Of a stretch of 49,809 nt of DNA, positions 24,612-32,795 are shown in pieces (position 1 is the first letter of the stretch; the number at the start of each line of letters is the position of its first letter). The notes under the pieces were generated by a model. The model had not been told where the DNA came from, searched no databases, and saw only the letters and a list, made by a program, of their open reading frames with translations. Source of the DNA: JAGORM01 sp964406795 (GTDB lineage: Bacteria > Patescibacteriota > Microgenomatia > Levybacterales > GWA1-39-11); contig CAYOTA010000012.1 of NCBI GenBank assembly GCA_964406795.1, positions 1 to 49,809 on the forward strand. Direction: 5' to 3'. The position numbers were made by a program, and so were the translations under genes.

Positions 24612-26375
24612 TTAAACTACCGCTGCAGAGCGCAAAATGCTGTTGGGAACAAAATGAAGTTTTTGATCGTTTTCTACAAAATCCCCGGTTGTCGCACCAT
24701 ATTCCTGAAAATAACCTTCTTTTCCATTAAGTGCTGCTTTATAAACACTTTGAGCATCTTTTTTTGTTGCACTATTATTTTGCGCTCTCTTAAGACTCAA
24801 TTTAACACCGGTAAATTTTTCAGCAATATTTGTGACTACAGCTTGTAGATTTCGCAATTTGTCAACCTTACCTATTTTGGCAACTTCATTTCTGAAATTA
24901 TCAAGTGTTCCGTCAATGGAGCCTTTCCTTACAACCTCACTTCTGAGACGTCCCTCATCTTTAATCAATTTTGCCACATCTTTTCCTATAATTTCTTTGT
25001 GCTGCTCTTTTTTGTCCCTTAAAAGCTTTGCCGCTGTAGACAAAACTACCTGCACTCTGTTTTTATTAGCAGTTTTATCTTGATGAAAATAAAACTCAAG
25101 CGCTTTGCCTTTTGCATTTTGATTATTTAGTATGTTTGGCTGCGACTTTTTACTTTGCTCAGGTTTTCCATGTGTTTGAATAACCGGAGCATTTTGAATG
25201 CTTGACTCAAGTGCAGGCTTTGACTCTGTTTTTTGCAAGGGCAACGTGCTTATTTTTACTTTTCCTTCATGCTTTTTGGCAAGTACCTGCACTGCTTCTT
25301 GGAGTGCTGTTTCATAAGACACCTGGCGTGCTTTCATAATAGCTGGAACGGCAACTTTCTGTGCCTCACGAATATTTGCATAAATAAGCTTCTGAGTATC
25401 AGGCTGCGTTTCAGGCAATACTCTTACCATGTTTCCGACTCTTTGTCTTTTTAATTTACGCACTCTCTCTTTCTTTAGCTTTATCTTTGCTTCTTGTCTT
25501 GCCTTAAATACTTTATAAACCGCCTCACGTTGCTGCTTTTGAATTGGCGTAGTCTCTTTGTTTAAAGAAGGTTTTATAATCTGTTCTACAACTTTTTGTG
25601 TGTCTTTCTCAACTAACGGTGTAGACCTTGGTAGCATCTCACGTTTAATGCGAGGAGAAGCGTCTTTTCTCTGCCACAATATAATAGTGTCTTTAAACGG
25701 AGAGATACTTTTTACCCTCTCTGCCCTTACTTTTGGATTAAGTCCTACTTCCAGTGTCCTTCTGGCAACGGTTTGATGTGCATCAGGTGTTCGCTTAACA
25801 ATATCAATTCTACCAAATGGCTTCTCTCCAAATCTTGGCATCCTTACCTGTTCAGCTCTTGCAGGTGTTATTCTTTTTCCATACTCAAAAGTTCTTTGGG
25901 CTGGTTTTGAAACCCGATTTTCAGCTTGAAAGGTGTGTACCGGACGCTTTATGTCAAATATACTTTTTGGAGCAAGATTAACACTACGTGCAATTTTAGA
26001 AGCACGTTCTGAACCATTTTTTATGTTTAACCTTACGCTAAACTCACTAGGTCGTGAGATTGGATTTGAGCGTACTATTCGCGAAGTGTCAAATAAGGAT
26101 GGTCTTGGAGCAAGACCCTTTGTTCTGGCAAAAGAAGACTTAGACTCTTTTCCAAAATTTGGATTAACTATGGATCTGGACGGCTTTGAGATTGCCTCTC
26201 TATTAAACATAGAAAGACCTCTGGATGAAAATGTGGGAGTTCCGCTACTAAAACGGGCCTCAGGAGAAGAAATTGATGCCCCGAGGGATTTAACTCCCAA
26301 GGTGGCTCCTGAAGCCCGCGCTCCTGTCATACTTCCTGATCTTCCAATTGATGTTGTGCCTACACTGCCTTTCAT
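24612..26375 (-). CDS. Large basic, low-complexity orphan protein
   Basis: A 587-residue protein with no cysteines that I can see, no signal peptide and no membrane segment. Residues 1-250 are rich in Ser, Arg, Gly and Pro (MKGSVGTTSIGRSGSMTGAR...) and look disordered. The middle is a Lys/Arg/Gln-rich helical segment (KQQREAVYKVFKARQEAKIK; KKERVRKLKRQRVGN), and the C-terminal 150 residues look helical. The net charge is strongly positive, so nucleic acid or membrane binding is possible. I choose the ATG at 26375 because a TATACT box lies 9 nt before it and overlaps any longer start. It is long for a lineage with small genomes, and I know no family. Confidence 0.65.
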   Translation of the reverse strand: MKGSVGTTSIGRSGSMTGARASGATLGVKSLGASISSPEARFSSGTPTFSSRGLSMFNREAISKPSRSIVNPNFGKESKSSFARTKGLAPRPSLFDTSRIVRSNPISRPSEFSVRLNIKNGSERASKIARSVNLAPKSIFDIKRPVHTFQAENRVSKPAQRTFEYGKRITPARAEQVRMPRFGEKPFGRIDIVKRTPDAHQTVARRTLEVGLNPKVRAERVKSISPFKDTIILWQRKDASPRIKREMLPRSTPLVEKDTQKVVEQIIKPSLNKETTPIQKQQREAVYKVFKARQEAKIKLKKERVRKLKRQRVGNMVRVLPETQPDTQKLIYANIREAQKVAVPAIMKARQVSYETALQEAVQVLAKKHEGKVKISTLPLQKTESKPALESSIQNAPVIQTHGKPEQSKKSQPNILNNQNAKGKALEFYFHQDKTANKNRVQVVLSTAAKLLRDKKEQHKEIIGKDVAKLIKDEGRLRSEVVRKGSIDGTLDNFRNEVAKIGKVDKLRNLQAVVTNIAEKFTGVKLSLKRAQNNSATKKDAQSVYKAALNGKEGYFQEYGATTGDFVENDQKLHFVPNSILRSAAVV

Positions 26376-26447
26376 AGTAGGCACAGTATACGCGCTGAGG
26401 CACATTTGAGCTTGACGTAAAGCTAACAACAACCTAACAAAACGTGC

Positions 26448-26462
26448 CTAGGTTGAGCCTAG
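26448..26462 (-). terminator. Small hairpin at the end of the 50-residue ORF
   Basis: CTAGG-CTCAA-CCTAG on the minus strand, including the TAG stop, followed by GCACGTTTTG. A weak terminator at best. Confidence 0.35.
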
Positions 26463-26611
26463 ATCATGCCCATCAGCCGTAGCACTAAGAAAATAACTAA
26501 AACAATTACAATTGCTCCTCCAATTCCTCTTGGAATTGGAATAAAGGCTAAAATGAGATTAACCAAGAAGATAAATATTATGATACCGATTATTAACTCT
26601 AAAATTCCCAT
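26459..26611 (-). CDS. 50-residue membrane protein with strong ribosome binding site
   Basis: ATG at 26611 to TAG at 26459-26461. The product (MGILELIIGIIIFIFLVNLI...) has two hydrophobic segments separated by a short IPIPRG turn, and ends VLRLMGMI. The pattern L-V-N-x-x-L-x-x-x-I-P between two helices resembles the small Thivi_2564-type membrane proteins, though I cannot confirm this. A perfect Shine-Dalgarno sequence GGAGGTGA (26621-26628) precedes the ATG, a rarity in this window, where most first genes look leaderless. It lies between the basic orphan protein and the unknown gene at 26809. It is presumably expressed at a high level. Confidence 0.7.
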   Translation of the reverse strand: MGILELIIGIIIFIFLVNLILAFIPIPRGIGGAIVIVLVIFLVLRLMGMI

Positions 26612-26658
26612 ATAACAAAATCACCTCCATTCAAATTTTCGTCATCCGAAAATATAGT

Positions 26659-26698
26659 AAAAAAATTTGATTGACCCTGAAGGCCGAGGCCTGAAGGG
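26659..26698 (-). terminator. Possible terminator of the 26809-27591 gene
   Basis: Minus strand CCCTTCAGGCC-TC-GGCCTTCAGGG (26698-26675) forms a stem with a central mismatch. About 10 nt later comes a run of T (26665-26659). It lies about 110 nt downstream of the unknown gene's stop. The distance between stem and T-run is larger than ideal. Confidence 0.4.
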
Positions 26699-26808
26699 CA
26701 ACTTTATTCCTTAACTCTTCAATTATCACGAATAGATATCTGGAGTCCATAAAAGATGAGTTATAAATATGTAAGAGCTTAAGCAGTATGTCTCTTGGGG
26801 GGCTTATT

Positions 26809-27591
26809 CTAAATCTGATCTTGAGGATATAATTCCACCTGTGCTCCTATCAGATCCATCATAGACTTGCCTTGAAGGGCATTTTCCAACTGTTGATCAG
26901 ATTCAAATCCAGTCTGTGCAGGATTATCCATCAAGGCTTGGGGAATCAAATCTTTTAAAGCATTAAGGTCAATTTGCTTTGGAAAACTTACTTTTTTAAT
27001 ATTTCCAGCAAATCCTCCCTCGTATTCTACTGAAACATTGTCTCCTGTTTTGTAATATGTAGCTTTCCAGTTGTCAGGAATATCTCTTGGCACCACCCTA
27101 TCATTTTCATTTGAGAATTCATATTCACCATTTATTAACCCGAAACGTTGATAGTAACCATTATTGCTACCTCGCACTCCAACTCCATTTAAAGTTCCAT
27201 CAGAACCGTAGCTACAAGTAACTCTTTCCTGTGTTGCTTGATCTGAATATACAACTATACCGCTAGCACTAATTTCAAACACATTTGCATCAGCAAGACT
27301 ATAACCAGCAACGGGTACACCCCAGGAAATTAAAGCGTCATCTGCTTTTGGATTCTCTAAATCCGATGATATTCCCCGTAAATCAGCTGAGAAAGCCTCT
27401 TCAAAAGGACGCTTACCATCACCTTCTGCAAAACGCACCCTACGCACATCCTTACCATCAGCCACTGCAGCCCGAAGACTATCTGAATTTACCGCATAAA
27501 CAGATTTAAACTCTTTTTTTATGAATTGCTCAAACTTACCACTTTTAGGATCTTCTGGAGGTGGTTTAAAACCATCTGTTGCTTCTGTCAT
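26809..27591 (-). CDS. Unknown soluble protein
   Basis: A 260-residue acidic protein (MTEATDGFKPPPEDPKSGKF...) without signal peptide or membrane segment. Several repeated beta-like stretches in the middle (GIVVYSDQATQERVTCSYGS, GYYQRFGLINGEYEFSNEND) suggest an all-beta core. I do not recognise a family. The ATG at 27591 is preceded by an extended -10 (TGA-TATAAT) ending 6 nt before it, so it is transcribed on its own although it lies only 8 bp after nth. The upstream GTG at 27597 lies between the -10 and the ATG and is unlikely to be used. Confidence 0.6.
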   Translation of the reverse strand: MTEATDGFKPPPEDPKSGKFEQFIKKEFKSVYAVNSDSLRAAVADGKDVRRVRFAEGDGKRPFEEAFSADLRGISSDLENPKADDALISWGVPVAGYSLADANVFEISASGIVVYSDQATQERVTCSYGSDGTLNGVGVRGSNNGYYQRFGLINGEYEFSNENDRVVPRDIPDNWKATYYKTGDNVSVEYEGGFAGNIKKVSFPKQIDLNALKDLIPQALMDNPAQTGFESDQQLENALQGKSMMDLIGAQVELYPQDQI

Positions 27592-27597
27592 AATCAC

Positions 27598-27606
27598 ATT
27601 ATATCA
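27598..27606 (-). promoter_or_regulatory. Extended -10 promoter within the nth/unknown gap
   Basis: TGA-TATAAT on the minus strand, 6 nt before the ATG at 27591. A TTGATT lies 18 nt upstream, inside the 3' end of nth. Confidence 0.6.
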
Positions 27607-28213
27607 AATTATTTAGGGGGCAATCAATGTGCTTACAGCGTGCAGGACAATACGTTCTTCCATAGTAGATTAACCCAAGGCCAAATTCGCGCCAGTCTTT
27701 TTGCGGAACTATCTCCATTAAGTCTTTCTCAATTTTGACAGGATCTTGATTTTTGGAAAGACCAAGCAGATTACTCAAGCGTCTCACATGAGTATCCACC
27801 ACTATTCCCTCAGACTTCCCAAATACTTCCTGCAATATTACATTTGCTGTTTTGCGTCCTATAAAAGGGAGTTCTAATAGCTCGTCCATTGTGTCGGGAA
27901 GTGTTCCCTTATGCTTGTCAGTAACTATTTGTGCGGCTGATAAAATAGCTTTTGCCTTTCCTTTATGGAAATTAATACTTTTTATGTCAAGATCAAATTC
28001 TTCAAATGTGGCATTTTTATAATCCGCAAGTGATTTGTATTTCTTAAATAATGTTTCAGTAACTTTATTGACGCCTACGTCAGTTTGTTGAGCTGAAAGA
28101 GCAACGGCTACATATAACTCCCATGGATTTGAGTGATTAAGTGGGGTTTTTGGATTAGGAAATAACTTCTTGAGTTTTTGTGTAATTTCTTGTACTTTTT
28201 TCTCAGTAGTCAT
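27599..28213 (-). CDS. nth: Endonuclease III (DNA glycosylase/AP lyase) with atypical iron-sulfur motif
   Basis: Removes oxidised pyrimidines and cuts at the abasic site in base excision repair. The helix-hairpin-helix and catalytic Lys are in LLELPFIGRKTANVIL, and the catalytic Asp in GIVVDTHVRRLSNLLGL. The usual 4Fe-4S site is C-X6-C-X2-C-X5-C; here the C-terminus reads GRTYCPARCKHIDCPLNNLI, with only three Cys in C-X3-C-X4-C spacing. Cluster binding is therefore doubtful or altered. The protein is 204 residues from the ATG at 28213; an ATG at 28228 overlapping yvcK is possible. Confidence 0.93.
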   Translation of the reverse strand: MTTEKKVQEITQKLKKLFPNPKTPLNHSNPWELYVAVALSAQQTDVGVNKVTETLFKKYKSLADYKNATFEEFDLDIKSINFHKGKAKAILSAAQIVTDKHKGTLPDTMDELLELPFIGRKTANVILQEVFGKSEGIVVDTHVRRLSNLLGLSKNQDPVKIEKDLMEIVPQKDWREFGLGLIYYGRTYCPARCKHIDCPLNNLI

Positions 28214-28217
28214 AGGC

Positions 28218-29171
28218 TTAAGATTCAATAATTGCAGACAGCGCCTTTGCTAACTTTTGTGGGTTATGCCGAAGATACGTTCCGTTTCTCAAAAAGTCAC
28301 CGGTTACAACTTTTATTTTTTTACTAAATTTATTCTCATCAAACACTACTGGTTCCTCTTTATCATGCTCGTAGCGAGTTAAGATTGCGCCAGTTGGTAC
28401 CTCCGTATTAATAACACAGTAATCAATTACCCCTTTACCTAAATGATCTTCCATAACAGATATAAAATCAGACGCCTTAAATCCGTATGTTTCACCAAAT
28501 TTAGTCATGATATTAACAATATATACAACTTTTGCCGAAGTATCATTTATGGCTTTTACCATATCCTTGGTTATGATGTTTGGAAGAATTGAAGTGTAAA
28601 GGTCACCTGGGCCTAAAATTACAACATCTGCAGATTTTATAGCTGCCAGCGCTTCTTTATTTGCGGGAACTGAAGGCTTTAAGAATACACGTTTTATCTT
28701 AACTTCTCCGTCATGCTTTGGAATATCTATATTTGTCTCTCCTTTGATTACTCGTCCGTCTTCTAACTCAGCATGAAGAAATGTGGGCTTAAGCGTTACC
28801 GGAATAACTTGTCCCTCGACATTCAGTATTTTAACTGCCTCTTTTACTGCTTGGTCAAAACTTCCGGTGATTTTTTCAAGGGCTGTTAAAAGCAAGTTTC
28901 CAAGACTATGCCCTGACAAACTTCCTTTACTTTTAAAACGGTAATTAAAAAGCTCGGAGACAATTTTGTTGTCTGTCGCAGAAAGAGCTACGAGTGCACG
29001 CCTAATATCTCCTGGCGGAAGCGTTCCAAATTCTTCCCGTAAAACTCCTGTTGACCCACCATCATCAGACATAGACACAACAGCTGAAAGAGAATAGGGA
29101 TATTTTTTAAGACCGGTAAGCACACTAAAAACGCCTGTTCCGCCACCAATTACAACAACTTTTTTATGCAT
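28218..29171 (-). CDS. yvcK: YvcK/CofD-like nucleotide-sugar-binding protein
   Basis: YvcK proteins bind UDP-sugars and influence cell-wall synthesis and carbon use. The 317-residue protein has the Rossmann-like start KKVVVIGGGTGVFSVLTGL, the SMSDDGGSTGVLREEFG motif, the GDIRRALVALS segment, SGHSLGNLLLTAL, and VILGPGDLYTSILPN. These are the family signatures shared with CofD. No F420 genes are nearby, so the YvcK role is more likely. The ATG at 29171 is chosen because a promoter and a hairpin leader end just before it; longer versions would run through the promoter. Confidence 0.9.
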   Translation of the reverse strand: MHKKVVVIGGGTGVFSVLTGLKKYPYSLSAVVSMSDDGGSTGVLREEFGTLPPGDIRRALVALSATDNKIVSELFNYRFKSKGSLSGHSLGNLLLTALEKITGSFDQAVKEAVKILNVEGQVIPVTLKPTFLHAELEDGRVIKGETNIDIPKHDGEVKIKRVFLKPSVPANKEALAAIKSADVVILGPGDLYTSILPNIITKDMVKAINDTSAKVVYIVNIMTKFGETYGFKASDFISVMEDHLGKGVIDYCVINTEVPTGAILTRYEHDKEEPVVFDENKFSKKIKVVTGDFLRNGTYLRHNPQKLAKALSAIIES

Positions 29172-29180
29172 ATACAAAAA

Positions 29181-29199
29181 CAGCTTCTCATAGAAGCTG
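29181..29199 (-). promoter_or_regulatory. 5'-end hairpin of the yvcK mRNA
   Basis: CAGCTTC-TATGA-GAAGCTG, a perfect 7-bp stem followed by T5, starts about 3-4 nt from the expected transcription start and ends 9 nt before the ATG. It may protect the 5' end or hold transcription. Confidence 0.6.
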
Positions 29200-29208
29200 A
29201 TAGGTGTG

Positions 29209-29237
29209 ATTATAATACAAATAAGGTCTAAGAACAA
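29209..29237 (-). promoter_or_regulatory. Promoter of yvcK
   Basis: Minus strand TTGTTC (29232-29237), 17 nt, perfect TATAAT (29209-29214). The ATG lies 37 nt after the -10, so this mRNA has a leader. Confidence 0.7.
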
Positions 29238-29252
29238 ATATAGCAGTAAGGT

Positions 29253-29558
29253 TTACTTTTTCGCTGCTTTCTTAAAAAATCTTTTTGTTGGATCTGCTTT
29301 TTCGGCAGGCTCAGGTGAAGCTGGAATGGGTTCCTTTTTTATAACTTCTTCTTCAACGTCTAGAACGGGACTTACCATTTCTTCTACCTTTGCTACTTTA
29401 GATGCTACCGCGTCCTCAAGCATATCAATCCCCTGAGAAATAAGTTCTTTAACAGTATCTCGACCTTTTTTGGTTGATAAAACGTAAGCTGCGCCTCCAC
29501 CCAAGGCTGCTCCCCAAAAAAATCCATTAAAAAATTTGCCTCCCTTTTTTTCTTGCAT
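29253..29558 (-). CDS. YtxH-like membrane-anchored protein
   Basis: A 101-residue protein with a glycine-rich membrane segment (FFNGFFWGAALGGGAAYVLSTKKGRDTV), the hallmark of YtxH/general stress proteins, then a helix and a charged Pro/Glu/Lys tail (PIPASPEPAEKADPTKRFFKKAAKK). The ATG at 29558 begins MQEKKGGKFF and lies 10 bp after the preceding gene; an ATG at 29588 overlapping that gene is an alternative. YtxH-like proteins often pair with a one-helix coiled-coil membrane protein, as here. The cellular role is poorly defined; it may concern envelope stress. Confidence 0.7.
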   Translation of the reverse strand: MQEKKGGKFFNGFFWGAALGGGAAYVLSTKKGRDTVKELISQGIDMLEDAVASKVAKVEEMVSPVLDVEEEVIKKEPIPASPEPAEKADPTKRFFKKAAKK

Positions 29559-29568
29559 GTGAATATTT

Positions 29569-29847
29569 TTATTGTCGAGTACTTTCATCGTGGGCGCGTT
29601 TAGCCTGATTAAAGAATTTTGCGATAGTAGTAAGTGTTTTAGAGGAAAACAGTAAGCCTGAAATAAAAGAAAGGGGCTCTGAAACACTAGTTGTTAACGA
29701 GTCCACATCATCAAGGATTTTGTTGGTCTTTTGAAGGGTAACGCGCAACTCACGAAGGATTAAAAATACCTGAATTCCGAGTATCACAAAAAGAATTGCG
29801 AGTAATAAAATTACAAAAAGAAGAACCGCTTGGACAGGATCTATCAT
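29569..29847 (-). CDS. Single-span DUF948-like membrane protein
   Basis: A 92-residue protein with one long N-terminal hydrophobic helix (AVLLFVILLLAILFVILGIQVFLIL), followed by an amphipathic coiled-coil-like segment (LRELRVTLQKTNKILDDVDSL) and a polar tail. This architecture matches DUF948/YtxG-like proteins found next to YtxH. No clear promoter is seen; a weak TTGCTT-N17-TAGGCT lies upstream. It is probably co-transcribed with the YtxH-like gene. Confidence 0.65.
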   Translation of the reverse strand: MIDPVQAVLLFVILLLAILFVILGIQVFLILRELRVTLQKTNKILDDVDSLTTSVSEPLSFISGLLFSSKTLTTIAKFFNQAKRAHDESTRQ

Positions 29848-29904
29848 ACGTAATTTAGCCTACCATGTGAAAATTTTAAAAGCAATAGATTAAAAGATGT
29901 CAAC

Positions 29905-30537
29905 CTAAAATTGCTCTATTTGAACGGTAACACTCTTTTTCGTTTCTTTTCCTGAACGGTTTTTAGCTACAATCTCAACTATTTTATCTTCCTCAACGTA
30001 CAATGTTTTTCTGAAGCTACCCGACAAGTCTACATATACAGTGTCACCATCTATAGAGACGTTTGCTGCCGGATCTGTTTTTCCTGATACAACTACTACA
30101 TTTGATCTCACAACACTATTATCTTTGGGAGATTGAATCTCAAGCCTCGGTCCTATAAATAGGAAGCTAAACTGGTAGACAAGATAAGAAATAACAATAA
30201 ATCCAACTACCAGCGCTACTATACCCCTCGCAGAATTTAGGAAAAAGGTATTCTTTGAACGAACCATTGCCTTTCTGAATTTTGGCGCACTCTCCTGCTG
30301 AGCTGCCTCATATTCACGCCTAAAAAGCGCTGTCGCCTTGGATTCTGATATCCCTAAAAAACTTGCGTAGTTTTTAACAAACCCTAGCGCATATGCTTCG
30401 GATGGTAGCGTACTTAAATTCCCTTCCTCAATAGCCGTAATGAAGCTTTTTCGTATCTTTATAGATGCCACTACATCTTCAATGGAAAGACCTTTTTTAA
30501 TCCTTTCTTCTCGTAGTACGTCTGATATGTGCTTCAT
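29905..30537 (-). CDS. RodZ-like helix-turn-helix membrane protein
   Basis: A 210-residue protein. The N-terminus is a cytoplasmic HTH of the RodZ/HTH_25 type (LREERIKKGLSIEDVVASIK, RKSFITAIEEGN, YALGFVKNYASFLGI), then one membrane helix (about 107-125, IVALVVGFIVISYLVYQFSF), then an extracytoplasmic beta-sandwich (PRLEIQSPKDNSVV, SGKTDPAANVSIDGDTVYVD) of the bacterial Ig-like sort. RodZ links MreB to the wall-elongation machinery. Here it lies downstream of ftsK and near yvcK, consistent with a cell-shape role. No mreB lies in the window. Confidence 0.85.
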   Translation of the reverse strand: MKHISDVLREERIKKGLSIEDVVASIKIRKSFITAIEEGNLSTLPSEAYALGFVKNYASFLGISESKATALFRREYEAAQQESAPKFRKAMVRSKNTFFLNSARGIVALVVGFIVISYLVYQFSFLFIGPRLEIQSPKDNSVVRSNVVVVSGKTDPAANVSIDGDTVYVDLSGSFRKTLYVEEDKIVEIVAKNRSGKETKKSVTVQIEQF

Positions 30538-30563
30538 AATAATTCTCGCGGCAGGCGTTGGAG

Positions 30564-32711
30564 CTATTGCTGCATGTTGGCTAAAAATGTATCTGGATCC
30601 GAAACTAAAACTTCGCGAGGCTTACTCCCATCCCCCGGTCCTACAGCTCCAGCTTCCTCTAGCTGCTCAAGAATGCGAGCGGCTCTATTAAATCCAACTT
30701 GAAGCCGTCTTTGAAGCATTGATGAAGATGCTCTATTATATTGGCACACAAGACGAAGTGATTGCTCAAAGAATTCGTCACGCCCCTGTCCACCCTCATC
30801 TACTGTTCCCCCACCGCCGCTTGAACCTCTTCCTTTCAGATTTACCTGCTGCTCTACAACTTCAGTTGTGTATTCCACCGGAACTCCGCGTGACTTAATA
30901 AAGTTTGTAAGTCTCTTTACATCCTGCTCTGATATAAAAGCGCCCTGAATACGAGTCGGCTTTGATTGATCCGGTGGAACATATAACATATCCCCGCGAC
31001 CTAGCAATTTCTCAGCTCCAGGAGTGTCTATAATAACTTTGGAATCAACCATTGACGAAACGCTAAATGAAATACGGGATGGAACGTTTGCCTTAATAAG
31101 ACCCGTCAAAACATCAACTGAAGGACGTTGAGTAGCCAATATCAAATGTATTCCCGTAGCGCGAGCCATTTGTGCCAAACGCGCAATACTGTCTTCTACC
31201 TCTACGGGTGCCAACGCCATTAAGTCCGCCAACTCATCAATCATAATAACAATATAGGGAATTGCCTGAAAACCAGCCAATTCATTATATGAATCAATAT
31301 TTTTGACCCCACTTTCTGCAAATTTAATGTAACGTCTGTCCATTTCTTTAACGGCCCATTTAAGCGCAGATACTGATTGGGCAGCCTCTACTACAACAGG
31401 TACTAATAGATGAGGGATATTATTGTAAGGGGTTAACTCAACGCGCTTAGGATCAATCATAATAAACTTAACTTCTGAGGGAGATGCTCTAAATAGTAAG
31501 GAAGATACAACTGCATTCATTAAAACAGATTTTCCTGAACCTGTAGTTCCGGCTATAAGCACATGAGGCATTTTTGAAATATCTGCAACAACCGGAGTAC
31601 CTGAAACGTCTAGTCCTAACGGAACTGCCAACTTTGATTTTGCCTTCTGTAATTGTTGTGAAGACAACATGGCCTTCAATCCTACCAACTCCAGTGATCT
31701 GTTGGGAATTTCAATTCCAACCAAATTGCGTCCTGGAATCGGGGCTTCAATTCTTACCTGACCGGTTGGGGCTTCAGTTGCTAAAGCCAAATCATTTGCT
31801 AGACCAGTAATTTTAGAAAGCTTTGTACCAAGCGCGATTTCAATTGCATACTGTGTTACGGAAGGGCCTACATTTATCTCTGAAACTCTGGACTGAACTC
31901 CAAAACTCTGCAGCGTTTTTTCAATGGTTCCAGCAATTTTTTTAACATCTCCGCGCTCAGCCTTACTATGATGCTCAGAAAGCAAAGACAATGGCGGATA
32001 TTCCCATACCCCTAATTCCAGAGGCTTATTTAATACCAACTCTTCAGACATATTTTCACCCTTTTTATCCAATGGTTTTTGAGTAGAAGCACTCACAACT
32101 GGTACCGGTACCGCTTGAGATGGCTGATCCTTCATACCCTTTATCGTAATTGCCTTCATATCAGACAGACTCTTATCAGTCTTAGTTTTTAAAAGAGGCA
32201 AAATATTTTCTGACACCACGTGTGCGACCCCACTTGAAACGGCTGAAACAACTTGAAATAACTGAGAGAGGGAAAGATTAAAGAGAACAATTACACCAAC
32301 TAAAAACCCTAAAACAAAAATAATATAGGTAAATCCGCTTCCTAAAAGAAGCGCCAGCTGCAAATAAATTTCTTGGCCTATTAACCCTGACTGGAGAATT
32401 CCCAAAAGACACAATGTTACAACAAAAAACCCAATTGTTAAGTTGAAGCGGGACAAAATCTGAATCCGACTAAATAAAAGTGCAAATAAAAGAAGGTTTA
32501 TAGGAATCAGCACTGAAAGTGCTCCAAAGTATCCCAATAAATATCGATTAATTTCGGTGAGTGTTTCACCATTTTGCGTAAAGGAGAAAAATAAAAGTCC
32601 GGATGCTGCTGCAAAAGAAAGAGTAAATAAACCAAAAATAGTATTTTTGTTAAGACTTAAAAGAGATCCTGATTTTTTCCTTTTAGAATATTTCCTTCTT
32701 CTTCTTTTCAT
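30564..32711 (-). CDS. ftsK: DNA translocase FtsK/SpoIIIE
   Basis: Hexameric ATP-driven pump that moves chromosomal DNA through the closing septum. The 715-residue protein begins with a basic stretch (MKRRRRKYSKRKK), then four or so membrane segments (to about residue 170), a short linker, the alpha/beta motor, and the gamma DNA-reading winged helix. Walker A is LIAGTTGSGKSVLMN, Walker B YIVIMIDELADLM; MIDPKRVELTPYNNIPHL is a family signature. The gamma domain contains SSSMLQRRLQVGFNRAARIL. The linker is short compared with E. coli. A TATACT box ends 7 nt before the ATG. Confidence 0.97.
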   Translation of the reverse strand: MKRRRRKYSKRKKSGSLLSLNKNTIFGLFTLSFAAASGLLFFSFTQNGETLTEINRYLLGYFGALSVLIPINLLLFALLFSRIQILSRFNLTIGFFVVTLCLLGILQSGLIGQEIYLQLALLLGSGFTYIIFVLGFLVGVIVLFNLSLSQLFQVVSAVSSGVAHVVSENILPLLKTKTDKSLSDMKAITIKGMKDQPSQAVPVPVVSASTQKPLDKKGENMSEELVLNKPLELGVWEYPPLSLLSEHHSKAERGDVKKIAGTIEKTLQSFGVQSRVSEINVGPSVTQYAIEIALGTKLSKITGLANDLALATEAPTGQVRIEAPIPGRNLVGIEIPNRSLELVGLKAMLSSQQLQKAKSKLAVPLGLDVSGTPVVADISKMPHVLIAGTTGSGKSVLMNAVVSSLLFRASPSEVKFIMIDPKRVELTPYNNIPHLLVPVVVEAAQSVSALKWAVKEMDRRYIKFAESGVKNIDSYNELAGFQAIPYIVIMIDELADLMALAPVEVEDSIARLAQMARATGIHLILATQRPSVDVLTGLIKANVPSRISFSVSSMVDSKVIIDTPGAEKLLGRGDMLYVPPDQSKPTRIQGAFISEQDVKRLTNFIKSRGVPVEYTTEVVEQQVNLKGRGSSGGGGTVDEGGQGRDEFFEQSLRLVCQYNRASSSMLQRRLQVGFNRAARILEQLEEAGAVGPGDGSKPREVLVSDPDTFLANMQQ

Positions 32712-32795
32712 AGTAGACAGTATACAGTCTTAAGATATCACAATTCAAACAATACCAATGTATCACAAAAAAATACACTTGTCAATACTATGGGA

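Noticed and set aside
26641..26760. Minus-strand 39-codon frame upstream of the 50-residue membrane protein
   Set aside because: It runs through the hairpin at 26675-26698 and has no ribosome binding site or promoter-like -10.
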